Both the position numbers and the translations under genes were made by a program. Of a DNA stretch of 50,661 bases, positions 16,060-25,429 are shown piece by piece. This stretch comes from a virus. The notes beneath the pieces are model-generated. The model did not search any database and was not told the DNA's origin. It saw only the letters and a program-made list of their open reading frames with translations. The stretch covers positions 1 through 50,661 of the IMG/VR virus record IMGVR_UViG_3300027963_003132; one strand, 5' to 3'. Positions within the stretch are counted from its first letter, which is position 1. The number at the start of each line of letters is the position of its first letter.

Positions 16060-18720
16060 ATGAGTTATGTAGATGCACTATTTGATCGTGAGCACGATCG
16101 CATTCATGTTGTAGAAAGACGTAATGGCAAGAGAGAGTACCGCGAGTACCCAGCCAGTTATGTTTTTTATTATGACGACCCACGCGGCAAGTTCCAAAGT
16201 ATCTTTGGTAATCCAGTATCAAGATTCAGCACACGTAACAACAAAGAGTTTCGCAAGGAAATTCGCATTCAGTCTGGCAAACAACTGTATGAGTCAGACA
16301 TTAATCCAGTTTTTCGTTGTTTAGAAGAAAACTACAAAGGCAATGACGCACCAAAACTTAATGTGGCGTTTTTTGACATTGAAGTTGACTTTGACCCTGA
16401 GCGAGGTTTTAGTCGCCCAGACGATCCTTTCAATCCTATTACTGCAATTTCAGTTTACTTGAGCTGGCTAGATCAACTGGTCACTCTTGTGATCTCACCA
16501 CGTCACATGAGCCAGGAAACCGCACAGGAGATTGCCAGCGAGTTTGAAAACACTCTTATATTCCAAAACGAAAAAGAGTTGCTCAAAACGTTTCTTGACT
16601 TAATTGAAGATGCAGATGCACTTAGTGGATGGAACAGCGAGGGCTTTGATATTCCGTATACTGTGAATCGTGTAACACGAGTTCTCAGCAAAGATGACAC
16701 CCGCAGATTTTGTCTTTGGGGACAGTTGCCCAAACAAAGAATGTTTGAACGATACGGTGCAGAGAATCAAACATATGACTTGATTGGTCGTGTGCATATG
16801 GACTATATGCAACTGTATCGCAAGTACACATATGAAGAACGTCACAGTTACAGTCTAGATGCCATCGGGGAATATGAACTAGATGAACGCAAGACTGCTT
16901 TTGAAGGCACACTGGATCAGCTCTACAATCAAAACTTTAAAACATTTATCGAGTATAACCGACAAGATACATTGCTGTTGGCCAAGCTTGATAAAAAACT
17001 CAAGTTTTTAGATCTTGCCAACACACTGGCGCACGAAAACACAGTGCTATTGCAGACCACAATGGGTGCCGTGGCCGTGACCGAGCAAGCGATTATTAAT
17101 GAAGCCCACGATCGTGGAATGGTAGTTCCTAACCGAAAAGAAAGACTCACTGATGAAGACACGCAAGCCGCAGGTGCCTATGTTGCTTATCCCAAAAAAG
17201 GGATCCACGAATACATCGGAAGCATTGACATTAACTCGCTCTACCCCTCAGCGATCCGTGCTCTTAACATGGGACCCGAAACGATCATTGGTCAACTTCG
17301 GCCAATAATGACCGATAGACTCATCAAAGAGAATATGTCTAAAGGCATGAGCTTTGCCGCATCATGGGAAGGTTTATTTGCCAGTTTGGAATATACTGCT
17401 GTGATGGATCAACAACGTGGTACTGAGATCACAATCGACTGGCAAGGTGGTGAGGAAAGCGTACATTCGGCGGCCGAGATCTGGCACATGATATTTGATT
17501 CAAATCAACCTTGGATTCTCACAGCCAATGGTACCATCATGACCTATGAGAAAAAGGGTATCATTCCCGGATTGCTGGAACGCTGGTATGCTGAACGTAA
17601 AGAAATGCAGGCCAAACTAAAGCAATGCACAAACAAAGAAGATGAGGAGTACTGGGACAAGCGACAATTGGTTAAGAAGATTAATTTGAACAGCTTGTAC
17701 GGTGCTATTCTTAATCCTGGTTGCAGATTTTTTGACAAGCGTATTGGACAGTCAACCACACTGACTAGTCGGAGCATTGCCAAGCACATGGATGCTTATG
17801 TCAACGAGTGTATCACTGGCAAGTATGATCATACTGGAGAAACTATTATCTATGGTGACACAGACTCTTGCTATTTTTCCGCTTGGGGGGTGTTGAGAAA
17901 AGAAGTTGAAGAGGGTCGTATAGAGTGGAACAAAGAAATTTGCGTTCAATTGTATGACAGCATTGCCGAACAAGTCAACAACAGTTTTCCGGGATTCATG
18001 GAGCAAGCATTTCACTGCCCACGCGACATGGGATCAATCATCAAAGGTGGGCGTGAGATTGTTGCCAGCAAGGGCTTGTTCATTACCAAGAAGCGTTATG
18101 CTGTATTGTATTATGACAAAGAAGGCAAGCGCACAGATGTAGACGGCAAGCCAGGCAAGGTCAAGGCCATGGGACTAGACTTGAAGCGCAGTGACACACC
18201 AAAAGTCATTCAAGACTTTTTAAGTGAAGTGCTGAACGAAGTGCTTACCGGCTCCAGTAGAGATGCAATTGTAGAAAAGATTCGTGACTTCAAATACGAA
18301 TTCAAAGAGCGACCTGGTTGGGAGAAAGGTACTCCCAAACGTGTCAATAACTTGACCATGTATGGCAAAAAAGAAGAGCGTGAAGGCAAAGCTAACATGC
18401 CAGGACATGTGCGAGCCGCATTAAATTGGAATACGTTGCGTCGTATGAACGGAGACAACTACAGTTTGCAAATTGTTGATGGTATGAAAACTATTGTTTG
18501 CAAATTAAAATCCAATGCATTGGGATGGACCTCAATTGGGTATCCCACAGATGAATTGCATCTGCCAACTTGGTTTAAAGAACTGCCATTTGATGATGCC
18601 GAGATGGAGGCCACAGTAATTGATCAAAAGATCGATAACTTATTGGGCGTGTTGGATTGGGATCTTGCATCTGCTACCAACACCACAAACACTTTCCAAA
18701 GTTTATTTGAATTTGAATGA
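16060..18720 (+). CDS. 43: DNA polymerase, family B (T4 gp43-like)
   Basis: Replicative polymerase with 3'-5' proofreading, 886 residues, close to T4 gp43. Exonuclease motifs: FFDIEVDF (Asp106/Glu108), SGWNSEGFDIPY and YNRQDTLLL. Polymerase motifs: A is DINSLYPSAI (Asp390), B is KKINLNSLYG (from Lys539) and C is YGDTDS (598-603), followed by TKKRYAVLYYD. All catalytic acids are present and the gene is unbroken, with no intron or intein. The ATG at 16060 is preceded by GCGGAGAAT. It overlaps the methyltransferase-like gene by 4 bases, and the clamp follows, a replication-gene grouping. Confidence 0.97.
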   Translation: MSYVDALFDREHDRIHVVERRNGKREYREYPASYVFYYDDPRGKFQSIFGNPVSRFSTRNNKEFRKEIRIQSGKQLYESDINPVFRCLEENYKGNDAPKLNVAFFDIEVDFDPERGFSRPDDPFNPITAISVYLSWLDQLVTLVISPRHMSQETAQEIASEFENTLIFQNEKELLKTFLDLIEDADALSGWNSEGFDIPYTVNRVTRVLSKDDTRRFCLWGQLPKQRMFERYGAENQTYDLIGRVHMDYMQLYRKYTYEERHSYSLDAIGEYELDERKTAFEGTLDQLYNQNFKTFIEYNRQDTLLLAKLDKKLKFLDLANTLAHENTVLLQTTMGAVAVTEQAIINEAHDRGMVVPNRKERLTDEDTQAAGAYVAYPKKGIHEYIGSIDINSLYPSAIRALNMGPETIIGQLRPIMTDRLIKENMSKGMSFAASWEGLFASLEYTAVMDQQRGTEITIDWQGGEESVHSAAEIWHMIFDSNQPWILTANGTIMTYEKKGIIPGLLERWYAERKEMQAKLKQCTNKEDEEYWDKRQLVKKINLNSLYGAILNPGCRFFDKRIGQSTTLTSRSIAKHMDAYVNECITGKYDHTGETIIYGDTDSCYFSAWGVLRKEVEEGRIEWNKEICVQLYDSIAEQVNNSFPGFMEQAFHCPRDMGSIIKGGREIVASKGLFITKKRYAVLYYDKEGKRTDVDGKPGKVKAMGLDLKRSDTPKVIQDFLSEVLNEVLTGSSRDAIVEKIRDFKYEFKERPGWEKGTPKRVNNLTMYGKKEEREGKANMPGHVRAALNWNTLRRMNGDNYSLQIVDGMKTIVCKLKSNALGWTSIGYPTDELHLPTWFKELPFDDAEMEATVIDQKIDNLLGVLDWDLASATNTTNTFQSLFEFE

Positions 18721-19664
18721 AATTAAGCGCACTTGTATCATATCTAACACATTTGAAAAAGTTTGACCCAGGGCAAGCTCGAACTACTCTGCATCAACTT
18801 ATTGCGCCTGTGGTACACAGTGTAAGCACTCACGAAGTGCAGTTTTACGAATTAACTGATCAGTTGATCAGCGACATGGCCAAAATCAATGATAATGTTG
18901 ATACATTCGCCAATACAGTATACTCACTCAAAGAATCTTTAAATAGGTTGATTGCCGAAAACGAGCATGAGTATTTCACTATCAGCTACGAACTCTATGA
19001 CGAAGCTCTTAGATATGATAGCCCAGAGTGGATTATCAAACGCACTGTTGTTCTAGAAAAAGAACAACAAGAGTATGTTTTATCCAGACTGTTGGCCAAT
19101 AGTGACTGGCACTACCCCGGTCTTGTTATACGTCCAGCACTGGAACCCTGGATTGATAATTTAGTGCCACTTGATCCATTGTACTTGCTTGACGAGGCTT
19201 GGGAATTGTTGGACCCAGTTAAGTCTAGATTTAACGAAGAATATGTACAGAGGTTGAGATTTTATACCATCAACGAGTTTAGGGATGCAGAGAAACCATA
19301 CCTGCATTCAGTACCAGATAATCAAATTGGGTTTGCACTAATTTACAATTACTTTCATAACAAACCTTATGAAGTTATAAAACAGTACTTGGTCGAAACA
19401 TTCCAAAAACTTCGCCCCGGTGGTACTGTGGCATTTACCTTCAACGACTGTGATCGTTTTGGCGGGGTTGAAATGGTTGAACGCAAATGTGCTTCGTATA
19501 CCCCTGGAAGAATGATTTATGAATACCTAGAAGAACTGGGGTTTAAAATCACGCAACGGCAAGAGATAACCACTGCTGTGACCTGGATAGAAGCAACCAA
19601 ACCTGGCACACTTACCAGCATACGAGGCGGACAAGCTCTTGCCAAAATTGTTGCAGTAGCTTAA
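18717..19664 (+). CDS. Probable SAM-dependent methyltransferase
   Basis: This is a 315-residue protein. The C-terminal half looks like the later part of a class I methyltransferase: FQKLRPGGTVAFTFNDCDR resembles the strand-4 to strand-5 region with the usual LkPGG turn. The N-terminal half is helical and lacks a clear GxGxG loop, so SAM binding is not proven. It begins inside the stop of the polymerase gene and precedes the clamp, so it is probably made with the replisome. Modification of DNA or of a replication protein is a guess. Confidence 0.5.
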   Translation: MKLSALVSYLTHLKKFDPGQARTTLHQLIAPVVHSVSTHEVQFYELTDQLISDMAKINDNVDTFANTVYSLKESLNRLIAENEHEYFTISYELYDEALRYDSPEWIIKRTVVLEKEQQEYVLSRLLANSDWHYPGLVIRPALEPWIDNLVPLDPLYLLDEAWELLDPVKSRFNEEYVQRLRFYTINEFRDAEKPYLHSVPDNQIGFALIYNYFHNKPYEVIKQYLVETFQKLRPGGTVAFTFNDCDRFGGVEMVERKCASYTPGRMIYEYLEELGFKITQRQEITTAVTWIEATKPGTLTSIRGGQALAKIVAVA

Positions 19665-19679
19665 ATTAATCTATATAAT
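19651..19679 (+). promoter_or_regulatory. Promoter of the clamp gene
   Basis: TTGCAG (19651-19656), 17-base spacer, TATAAT (19674-19679). AAAGGAGAAC precedes the ATG at 19697, giving a short leader with a strong ribosome site. Confidence 0.65.
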
Positions 19680-19696
19680 ACACAAAAGGAGAACGT

Positions 19697-20428
19697 ATGA
19701 GAGATCATTTACTAGATTTAGTTGGTCACACCCATGATTTGGGTTGTATTGACCTTGTTAAAATCACTGGAACAGATTCCGAAACCACTATTGATAGCCT
19801 GGCCGAGGATCGCAGTGTTGTTGTGCAGGGAAAATTTAATGGTCCAGTTGCCGACTTTATTGGCGTGTTTGGTATGCCAAACTTGGACAAGCTTAAAATT
19901 TTGCTGAACTTGCAAGAATACCGCGAAGGTGCTACTATCAATGTTACTAGACAAAATCGCAACAACGAGGATGTTCCTGTTGGCTTGCATTTTGAAAACA
20001 AAGTTGGCGATTTCAAGAACGACTATCGCTTCATGACCAGCGAGATCGTAATTGAAAAACTCAAGACACCAAAATTCAAAGGTGTTAACTGGCACGTTGA
20101 ATTTGAGCCCACAGTTGCTGGTATCCAACGTTTAAAAATGCAAAATCAAGCCAACAGCGAAGAGCCTAACTTTGCTGTTCGCATTGACAAGGGCGATTTA
20201 AAATTCAGCTTTGGCGATCATTCAACACACGCCGGTGAATTTATTTTCCATCCAGGTGTTAAAGGCGCACTGTCTAGAAATTTGGCCTGGCCAGTTTCAC
20301 AAGTATTGTCTATCTTGGGATTGGTTGGTGATAAGATTGTGCGCATCAGTGATGATGGTGCAATGAAGATCACTGTCAACAGTGGTCTCGCAGAATACAA
20401 CTACATCCTTCCGGCACAAAGCAAATAA
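19697..20428 (+). CDS. 45: Sliding clamp (T4 gp45-like)
   Basis: A 243-residue protein resembling phage gp45, the trimeric ring that tethers polymerase to DNA and, in T4, activates late transcription. The segment FIGVFGMPNLDKLKILLNL and the two-domain beta-rich pattern match T4-like clamps; there are no short catalytic motifs to check. The length is slightly above T4 gp45 (228). It has its own promoter and follows polymerase by one gene. Clamp-loader genes (44/62) are not in this window. Confidence 0.8.
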   Translation: MRDHLLDLVGHTHDLGCIDLVKITGTDSETTIDSLAEDRSVVVQGKFNGPVADFIGVFGMPNLDKLKILLNLQEYREGATINVTRQNRNNEDVPVGLHFENKVGDFKNDYRFMTSEIVIEKLKTPKFKGVNWHVEFEPTVAGIQRLKMQNQANSEEPNFAVRIDKGDLKFSFGDHSTHAGEFIFHPGVKGALSRNLAWPVSQVLSILGLVGDKIVRISDDGAMKITVNSGLAEYNYILPAQSK

Positions 20429-20436
20429 GGTATATT

Positions 20437-20898
20437 ATGAAGTGGTTTCTAAATATAATGGAGCGTCTGGGACGCAAGCGTATAGTAATGGACAGAGTCA
20501 ACAATGCTCCGTATCTTGAAAGATATTATGTTTTTCTCAAAGATAGAAATCACTTTCCGTTTAATGTGTTTCTGCACAAGTTCCTCAAATCAGATCCCGA
20601 TGATGTGCATGACCATCCTTGGCCTTACGCAACACTCATACTGAAAGGTGGTTACTATGAATGGATCCCTCAGTTTGATACAGTAGGAAGAAAAGTTGGA
20701 GAAATTAGGCATTGGAGGGGGCCTGGGCATTTTAGGACTTGTAGTGCTACTTCTTATCATCGTATAGAATTAGACCCCAATGTAACAGCATGGACATTGT
20801 TTATGCCAGGACCTAAACAACGTGATTGGGGATTCTTAGTTAAAAATAAATGGGTACAATGGGAACAATACCTAGCATCTAGAAAGATAAAAGTATGA
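20437..20898 (+). CDS. Cupin-fold phage protein
   Basis: A 153-residue protein with a cupin-like pattern: DDVHDHPWPYATLILKGGYY gives a metal-binding His pair, and SYHRIEL later gives a third His, followed by WTLFMPGPKQRDWGF. Cupins of this type in T4-like phages have no established substrate. It follows the clamp by 8 bases and overlaps the next gene by 4 bases. Confidence 0.65.
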   Translation: MKWFLNIMERLGRKRIVMDRVNNAPYLERYYVFLKDRNHFPFNVFLHKFLKSDPDDVHDHPWPYATLILKGGYYEWIPQFDTVGRKVGEIRHWRGPGHFRTCSATSYHRIELDPNVTAWTLFMPGPKQRDWGFLVKNKWVQWEQYLASRKIKV

Positions 20899-21218
20899 AA
20901 TGGTTTGATCAATGGTTCGCTAAAAAGTGCAAACAAGCAATGGGTATCGAAGAAGATTCTCTATCCGGGGACCAGTATGTAAACATGCCAAGCACAAAAT
21001 CTCAACGGAACCTGGTTCGCGCCAGACATGACACCGAGTTGCCCGATGGCGGTCTAAATATTCAAGTAAAATCTGCACATGGTGGAAAGATCGTTATCTT
21101 CCGTACCTACGATGAACGCAACGATCGCAACTTGTTTACTATATATCTAATTCACGACAGTGAAAATTTTGAACAAAGTTTGGGTAAGATTATCACAATG
21201 GAAAGCCTCAAACTATGA
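20895..21218 (+). CDS. Conserved T4-like hypothetical protein
   Basis: A 107-residue protein. The start MKWFDQWFAKKC is amphipathic. The C-terminal half (GGKIVIFRTYDERNDRN, SLGKIITMESLKL) looks like a small beta-rich fold and is of a type common in marine T4-like phages. No motif indicates a function. It overlaps both neighbours. Confidence 0.55.
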   Translation: MKWFDQWFAKKCKQAMGIEEDSLSGDQYVNMPSTKSQRNLVRARHDTELPDGGLNIQVKSAHGGKIVIFRTYDERNDRNLFTIYLIHDSENFEQSLGKIITMESLKL

Positions 21219-21565
21219 TCAAATCTATTTCGTCAATGGGCCGTTATATACAAATTACCGATGGCAGCCCAATGACACCATACTTCAGTCCCGGAGCACA
21301 GGGTGCTGGACAAGTTAGATACAATACCAATTCCGGCAACATGGAAGCTTGGGATGGTGTTACTTGGAAAGAAATCAGTAGTAACTATTCCAGTATTGGG
21401 TTGACTGTCGAAGCTGAATCTTTGTTGGATTGGGCACGAGTCAAACGCGATGAAGAGATAAAATTTAAATTCTTGACGGAATCGCATCCGGGCATCCGAG
21501 ATTTGAAAGAAAAACTAGACATCATGACTGCTCTAGTGGCCAAGGAGCAAGATGGAACAAGATAA
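21215..21565 (+). CDS. Virion-type protein, tail-fibre-like N-terminus
   Basis: A 116-residue protein. The opening SSMGRYIQITDGSPMTPYF and RYNTNSGNMEAWDGVTWKEI are typical of phage tail or neck-fibre proteins in which a short beta segment describes a W-containing repeat. The C-terminal half is helical (LLDWARVKRDEEIKFKF, LKEKLDIMTALVAKEQ). A minor structural role is inferred. It overlaps the DpdA-like gene by 14 bases. Confidence 0.5.
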   Translation: MIKSISSMGRYIQITDGSPMTPYFSPGAQGAGQVRYNTNSGNMEAWDGVTWKEISSNYSSIGLTVEAESLLDWARVKRDEEIKFKFLTESHPGIRDLKEKLDIMTALVAKEQDGTR

Positions 21566-23072
21566 TTTAACAGACAAGCAAAACGACTACGCAATATTTT
21601 TGCCGGCCATCAGTAGTTTTTATGCCACTTACGTGGGCAAGCAACGATTTGACGAATACATTCCCAAATCTCGCATGCCCGCTGGTATTCCCGACATGGA
21701 ACAACTTAACTGGCTCAACAGTCAAAAAGGTTTGTTTCCTTACAAGTGGAGTTTGTATTCAGCTGGACATGCCGATTTGGATCTAACGCGACAGAACCCC
21801 AAAGAGGACATGGTGCGTAATCGCGAAGCTGGCACAACCATGTTATGTGACTCGGGCGGATTCCAAATTGCCAAGGGTGTATGGCCCGGCGAGTGGGCCA
21901 ATCCCAAAGACAAAAATGCTGAGAAGAAACGCCGTGCTGTGCTAGAATGGCAGTGCGGCATAGCCACACATGGCATGACAATGGATATTCCCACATGGAC
22001 TTGTACTAACCCCGAGTGGGCCAAAGCATCCGGCATTTACAGTTATGATGATGCTGTCAATGCCACCAAGTTCAATAATGAATATTGGATGCACAATCGA
22101 CATGGTGACACTAAAATTTTAAATGTGTTGCAGGGTGCCAACCACGGTGACGCAGATCATTGGTACGAAACCATGAAGGATTACTGCAATCCCGACAAAC
22201 ACCAACGTCCGTTTGATGGTTGGGGCATGGGCGGGCAGAACATGTGTGATGTGCATTTGGTGTTGAGGCGCATTGTCAATCTCATGCATGATGGTTTGTT
22301 AGAATCTGGCCTACACGATTGGATGCACTTCTTGGGCACTAGTAAATTAGAGTGGGCGGTGTTGCTTACTGATATCCAACGTGCAGTTCGATACCATCAT
22401 AACCCCACGTTCACAATTAGTTTTGATTGTGCCAGTCCGTTCCTGGCCACTGCCAATGGACAGTTATATCACAGCATTGTTACCGAGAATCGCGACAAGT
22501 GGAGCTATCGAATGAGCGCCACTGCTGATAATAAAAAGTATGCTACTGACAATAGGTTGTTTGGTGATGCTGTTCGACAGGATGGCATTCACAAAAACTT
22601 TGAAGACTCGCCTATTACCAGCCGTTTAAAGATCTCAGATATTTGTTACTACAAACCCGGCGACCTAAATAAAATAGGCAAAGAAGGCAAAACATCCTGG
22701 GACAGTTTCAGCTATGCATTATTAATGGGACATAATGTTTGGATGCATATTGAAGCTGTGCAACGAGCCAATCGAGTATACGACAGTGGCCAAGGTCCAG
22801 ATATGTTGTTGCACCCAAATGATCGTTGGTTTGATTTCCGTAGTGTAATTGATCGAGTATTTGCTGCCAAGGATCGCCAAAAGAGCTTGCAGATAATCGA
22901 CGATCATGCTAATATATGGGAACGGGTGATTGGCACACGTGGCTATACTGGCAAGCGAGCAGTAAATGCTCACACTATGTTTAACAACCTGTTTGAAGTC
23001 GATGAACCTTCTAACTCAGAAGATGACTTAAATCCGGAACTATTAGAAGCATTAGAGGACAGTGTACAATGA
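21552..23072 (+). CDS. dpdA: DpdA-like deazaguanine DNA transglycosylase (TGT family)
   Basis: TGT-fold enzymes swap guanine for a 7-deazaguanine; DpdA does this in DNA. The 506-residue product has the family blocks in order: CDSGGFQIAKG (about 97-107, with the substrate-binding Asp), MDIPTWTC, VLQGANHGD, WGMGGQNM, and SFDCASPF in the position of the nucleophilic Asp region. The C-terminal CxCxxC zinc site of bacterial tRNA TGT is not evident, as in DpdA proteins. FolE, QueD and QueE downstream supply the precursor pathway, which makes DNA modification the best reading. A tRNA-acting TGT is less likely. Which DpdA subgroup it belongs to cannot be decided by eye. Confidence 0.75.
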   Translation: MEQDNLTDKQNDYAIFLPAISSFYATYVGKQRFDEYIPKSRMPAGIPDMEQLNWLNSQKGLFPYKWSLYSAGHADLDLTRQNPKEDMVRNREAGTTMLCDSGGFQIAKGVWPGEWANPKDKNAEKKRRAVLEWQCGIATHGMTMDIPTWTCTNPEWAKASGIYSYDDAVNATKFNNEYWMHNRHGDTKILNVLQGANHGDADHWYETMKDYCNPDKHQRPFDGWGMGGQNMCDVHLVLRRIVNLMHDGLLESGLHDWMHFLGTSKLEWAVLLTDIQRAVRYHHNPTFTISFDCASPFLATANGQLYHSIVTENRDKWSYRMSATADNKKYATDNRLFGDAVRQDGIHKNFEDSPITSRLKISDICYYKPGDLNKIGKEGKTSWDSFSYALLMGHNVWMHIEAVQRANRVYDSGQGPDMLLHPNDRWFDFRSVIDRVFAAKDRQKSLQIIDDHANIWERVIGTRGYTGKRAVNAHTMFNNLFEVDEPSNSEDDLNPELLEALEDSVQ

Positions 23073-23566
23073 ACAGAGAAGGTCACGACAATGTTGCTTT
23101 TTTTACCGGAGTTGAAGTAGAGCGAACTCCTGCATTTGGCAAACGTACTTTGTTTGTGGTAGGAGTACAACCAGTTGCTGATATTGAATCTAAACTTATT
23201 GGCACTGAACACATTTTCTTTGGCGCCAATCACAGCTTCCATCCAGAGAACGCACTTGGATGGCAACGTTGGGAAAGCATGATACAACCGTTTTTAGACA
23301 AAGGATATCTGTGTAGCCTGGACATTCCCATTACCCATGTAGAAGAATTTCACGAAGGTGGTTTGTGTGAGTATCGCAATTTTATTCCACAGATTCGAGT
23401 AAGCATACCATATACAAAGTTGTGGAATTATAATACAATGTTAAAAATAGATGACAAAGACTTTGACGCTACCAATCCCGGCGTCTGGTGTCATAGTCTG
23501 CACAGCTTGATGAGCCGTGAAACTTTTACTAGTTGGGATGATTACAAGGGAGATTCAAAATTATGA
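23069..23566 (+). CDS. Conserved phage protein next to DpdA-like gene
   Basis: A 165-residue protein with ATGA overlaps on both sides. Conserved-looking stretches are FGKRTLFVVG, HIFFGANHSFHPEN, THVEEFHEGGLCEYRNF and DATNPGVWCHSLHSLM. I recall similar proteins in marine T4-like phages without an assigned function. Co-translation with the DpdA-like gene suggests, but does not show, a role in base modification. Confidence 0.6.
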   Translation: MNREGHDNVAFFTGVEVERTPAFGKRTLFVVGVQPVADIESKLIGTEHIFFGANHSFHPENALGWQRWESMIQPFLDKGYLCSLDIPITHVEEFHEGGLCEYRNFIPQIRVSIPYTKLWNYNTMLKIDDKDFDATNPGVWCHSLHSLMSRETFTSWDDYKGDSKL

Positions 23567-24006
23567 ATCAAGAACTAAGAGAAAAAATTGAACGAGTTAA
23601 ACAGCATGCAGATAGAAAAATCTGGGTCACCTTCCGCAAAGAAGGCATACACAAGTATCCTGCCGCTGCCACTGATCCACTGTTGGCGACCGGTGATGAA
23701 TATGACGTTAGTTTTCTTGGCGTGCCTCATCGCCATATTTTTCACTTCCGGGTGTGGATTGATGTGTTTCACAACGACAGAGATATTGAATTCATCCAAT
23801 TCAAACGCTGGCTGGAGAATCTCTATGCTGGAGGAACACTGGAACTCAACTTTAAAAGTTGCGAAATGATCGCAGACGATTTGTATTTGCAAATTGCTAG
23901 CAAGTATCCTGAACGTAGTGTCTGGATTGAGGTTGCCGAAGATGGTGAGAACGGCGCCCTCATTAAATATGAAACTCACCGCCCTTATCAATCACTTGCT
24001 ATCTAA
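23563..24006 (+). CDS. Divergent T-fold (QueD/PTPS-like) protein, tentative
   Basis: A 147-residue protein. HRHIFHFRVWIDV looks like the zinc-binding HGHNY-type strand of QueD/PTPS enzymes. Further on, FIQFKRWL resembles the V-DFxxLK segment, SCEMIADDLYLQI resembles NPTSENLA, and WIEVAEDGENGALIKYE resembles the closing strand. Together these suggest a tunnelling-fold protein related to QueD. Not every zinc ligand can be matched, so catalysis is uncertain. A canonical QueD is present at 34093. This gene is co-translated with the DpdA-like gene. It could instead be an unrelated conserved hypothetical. Confidence 0.45.
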   Translation: MNQELREKIERVKQHADRKIWVTFRKEGIHKYPAAATDPLLATGDEYDVSFLGVPHRHIFHFRVWIDVFHNDRDIEFIQFKRWLENLYAGGTLELNFKSCEMIADDLYLQIASKYPERSVWIEVAEDGENGALIKYETHRPYQSLAI

Positions 24007-24017
24007 GGAAATTTAAA

Positions 24018-24242
24018 ATGGCAAAGCCTACATTTACTCCTAATCCCAAAGTTACTCAAATTTTTGAGGACCTTGAAAAATACTTGGAGTTCTGTCAAGA
24101 CTATGGTTATCGTTACAACGAATCCGATTTGTATAATTGGAAGAGCTACGCTTACCAACAATACAACAAGGCCATCCAAAATAAACATGCTAAAAACATG
24201 TGGGATGAAGATACTCGTCGACTTGCTGGGTATCGTAACTGA
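24018..24242 (+). CDS. Small conserved hypothetical protein
   Basis: A 74-residue, mainly helical, aromatic-rich protein (DLEKYLEFCQDYGYRYNESDL, ending TRRLAGYRN). The ATG is preceded by TAAGGAAATTTAAA. It lies between the DpdA group and the sugar cassette. No motif gives a function. Confidence 0.55.
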   Translation: MAKPTFTPNPKVTQIFEDLEKYLEFCQDYGYRYNESDLYNWKSYAYQQYNKAIQNKHAKNMWDEDTRRLAGYRN

Positions 24243-24244
24243 TT

Positions 24245-25426
24245 ATGAGAAAACTATTTTACATGGGGCTAGAAAGCTACGAAGCCCGCTACACATTACA
24301 ACTCACAGAGTGGAACCGACGTGTGTTTGATCGACGTGGTCTAGACGTTGTTTATGTTCCCGGCACTACCATTGACAATAGCCAGGCCATCTCAGTGGGA
24401 CAAGTGTTAGACGCACACGGTCGCAGTTATTTTGGTATGAGCCAGATCATGAATTTGGTTCAGATGATGAAGAACGGGGAAGTCACAAGTGAAGATGTTA
24501 TCTACTTTGAAGACATGTTTCAACCGGGCATTGAGTCCTTACCATATATATTTGATCAGATTCCTGCTAATCAGCGTCCCCGGGTTTATGTTAGGTGTCT
24601 TGCTCAGTCCATTGATCCTGATGATTTCGTACATGTATGGGGTATGGCACGTTGGATGGGACTCTACGAACAAATGGTTAATGAATTCGTGGATGGAGTT
24701 CTCGCCACAAACGAAGAAATGGTTGCTCACATGCGCATTGCTGGATGGCGTGCTCCTATATACAATATTAGTGGCTTAGCATTTGGCAAAGAAGAAGTAC
24801 TAGAGCGCATTGGTGGTGTAGAAAACATCAAGCCGTTTGCAGAACGTACAAAACGTGTGGGCTTTGCAGCCAGGTTTGATCAAGAGAAGCAACCGGGCTT
24901 CTTTATGGATCTGATAGAAGAATATACAAAAGATCACCCCGATGTCAAATTTGCCATCTTCCAAGGCGGGCCACTGCGCAGTAACAATCCTGACTATGTG
25001 ACGCGAGCATACCAACTAATGGCCGACGGCAAATTAGAAATCCACGAAAATCTAAGCAAAAATGAATACTACGCCCTTGTTAATGATACTCGTGTTCTCT
25101 TTAATTGTGCTCTTCAAGACTGGGTATCTAACACTGTATCCGAAGCCGACACTCTGGGGTGTAATGTTCTTTATCCTGCATATCGTAGTTTTCCTGAAAC
25201 TTTTGCAAATGACGCTGACCGACTATATGTACCTTGGAGCATGACTGATGCAATGTCCAAGCTAACAGGTTTGTTGGCAGACAAACACCACAATGTTGGC
25301 AAGATCAGTGACTGGAACAACGGCACAATTGATCGTGTAGTTGATATCATGCAAGGCAAGGGCGAGAAGAAATGGAATCGCAGTGGTAATCGCTACCGCG
25401 ACCATGTACCTGCTTCTAAATACTAA
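24245..25426 (+). CDS. GT-B-type glycosyltransferase
   Basis: A 393-residue protein with a two-domain GT-B layout. The second domain begins near RVGFAARFDQEKQPGFF, a typical start of a GT4-like nucleotide-sugar-binding domain. It continues with FAIFQGGPL, LEIHENLSKNEYY and a donor-site-like VSNTVSEADTLGCNVLYP. The segment before it (VDGVLATNEEMVAHM) fits the end of the acceptor domain. It heads the sugar cassette. Acceptor unknown; in T4-like phages GT-B enzymes may glucosylate modified DNA, but others decorate structural proteins or host glycans. Confidence 0.75.
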   Translation: MRKLFYMGLESYEARYTLQLTEWNRRVFDRRGLDVVYVPGTTIDNSQAISVGQVLDAHGRSYFGMSQIMNLVQMMKNGEVTSEDVIYFEDMFQPGIESLPYIFDQIPANQRPRVYVRCLAQSIDPDDFVHVWGMARWMGLYEQMVNEFVDGVLATNEEMVAHMRIAGWRAPIYNISGLAFGKEEVLERIGGVENIKPFAERTKRVGFAARFDQEKQPGFFMDLIEEYTKDHPDVKFAIFQGGPLRSNNPDYVTRAYQLMADGKLEIHENLSKNEYYALVNDTRVLFNCALQDWVSNTVSEADTLGCNVLYPAYRSFPETFANDADRLYVPWSMTDAMSKLTGLLADKHHNVGKISDWNNGTIDRVVDIMQGKGEKKWNRSGNRYRDHVPASKY

Positions 25427-25429
25427 TAT

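Noticed and set aside
23563-24006. QueF-type nitrile reductase
   Set aside because: The QueF signature with its catalytic Cys and Asp and the ExKS pattern cannot be found; the motif order fits QueD/PTPS better.
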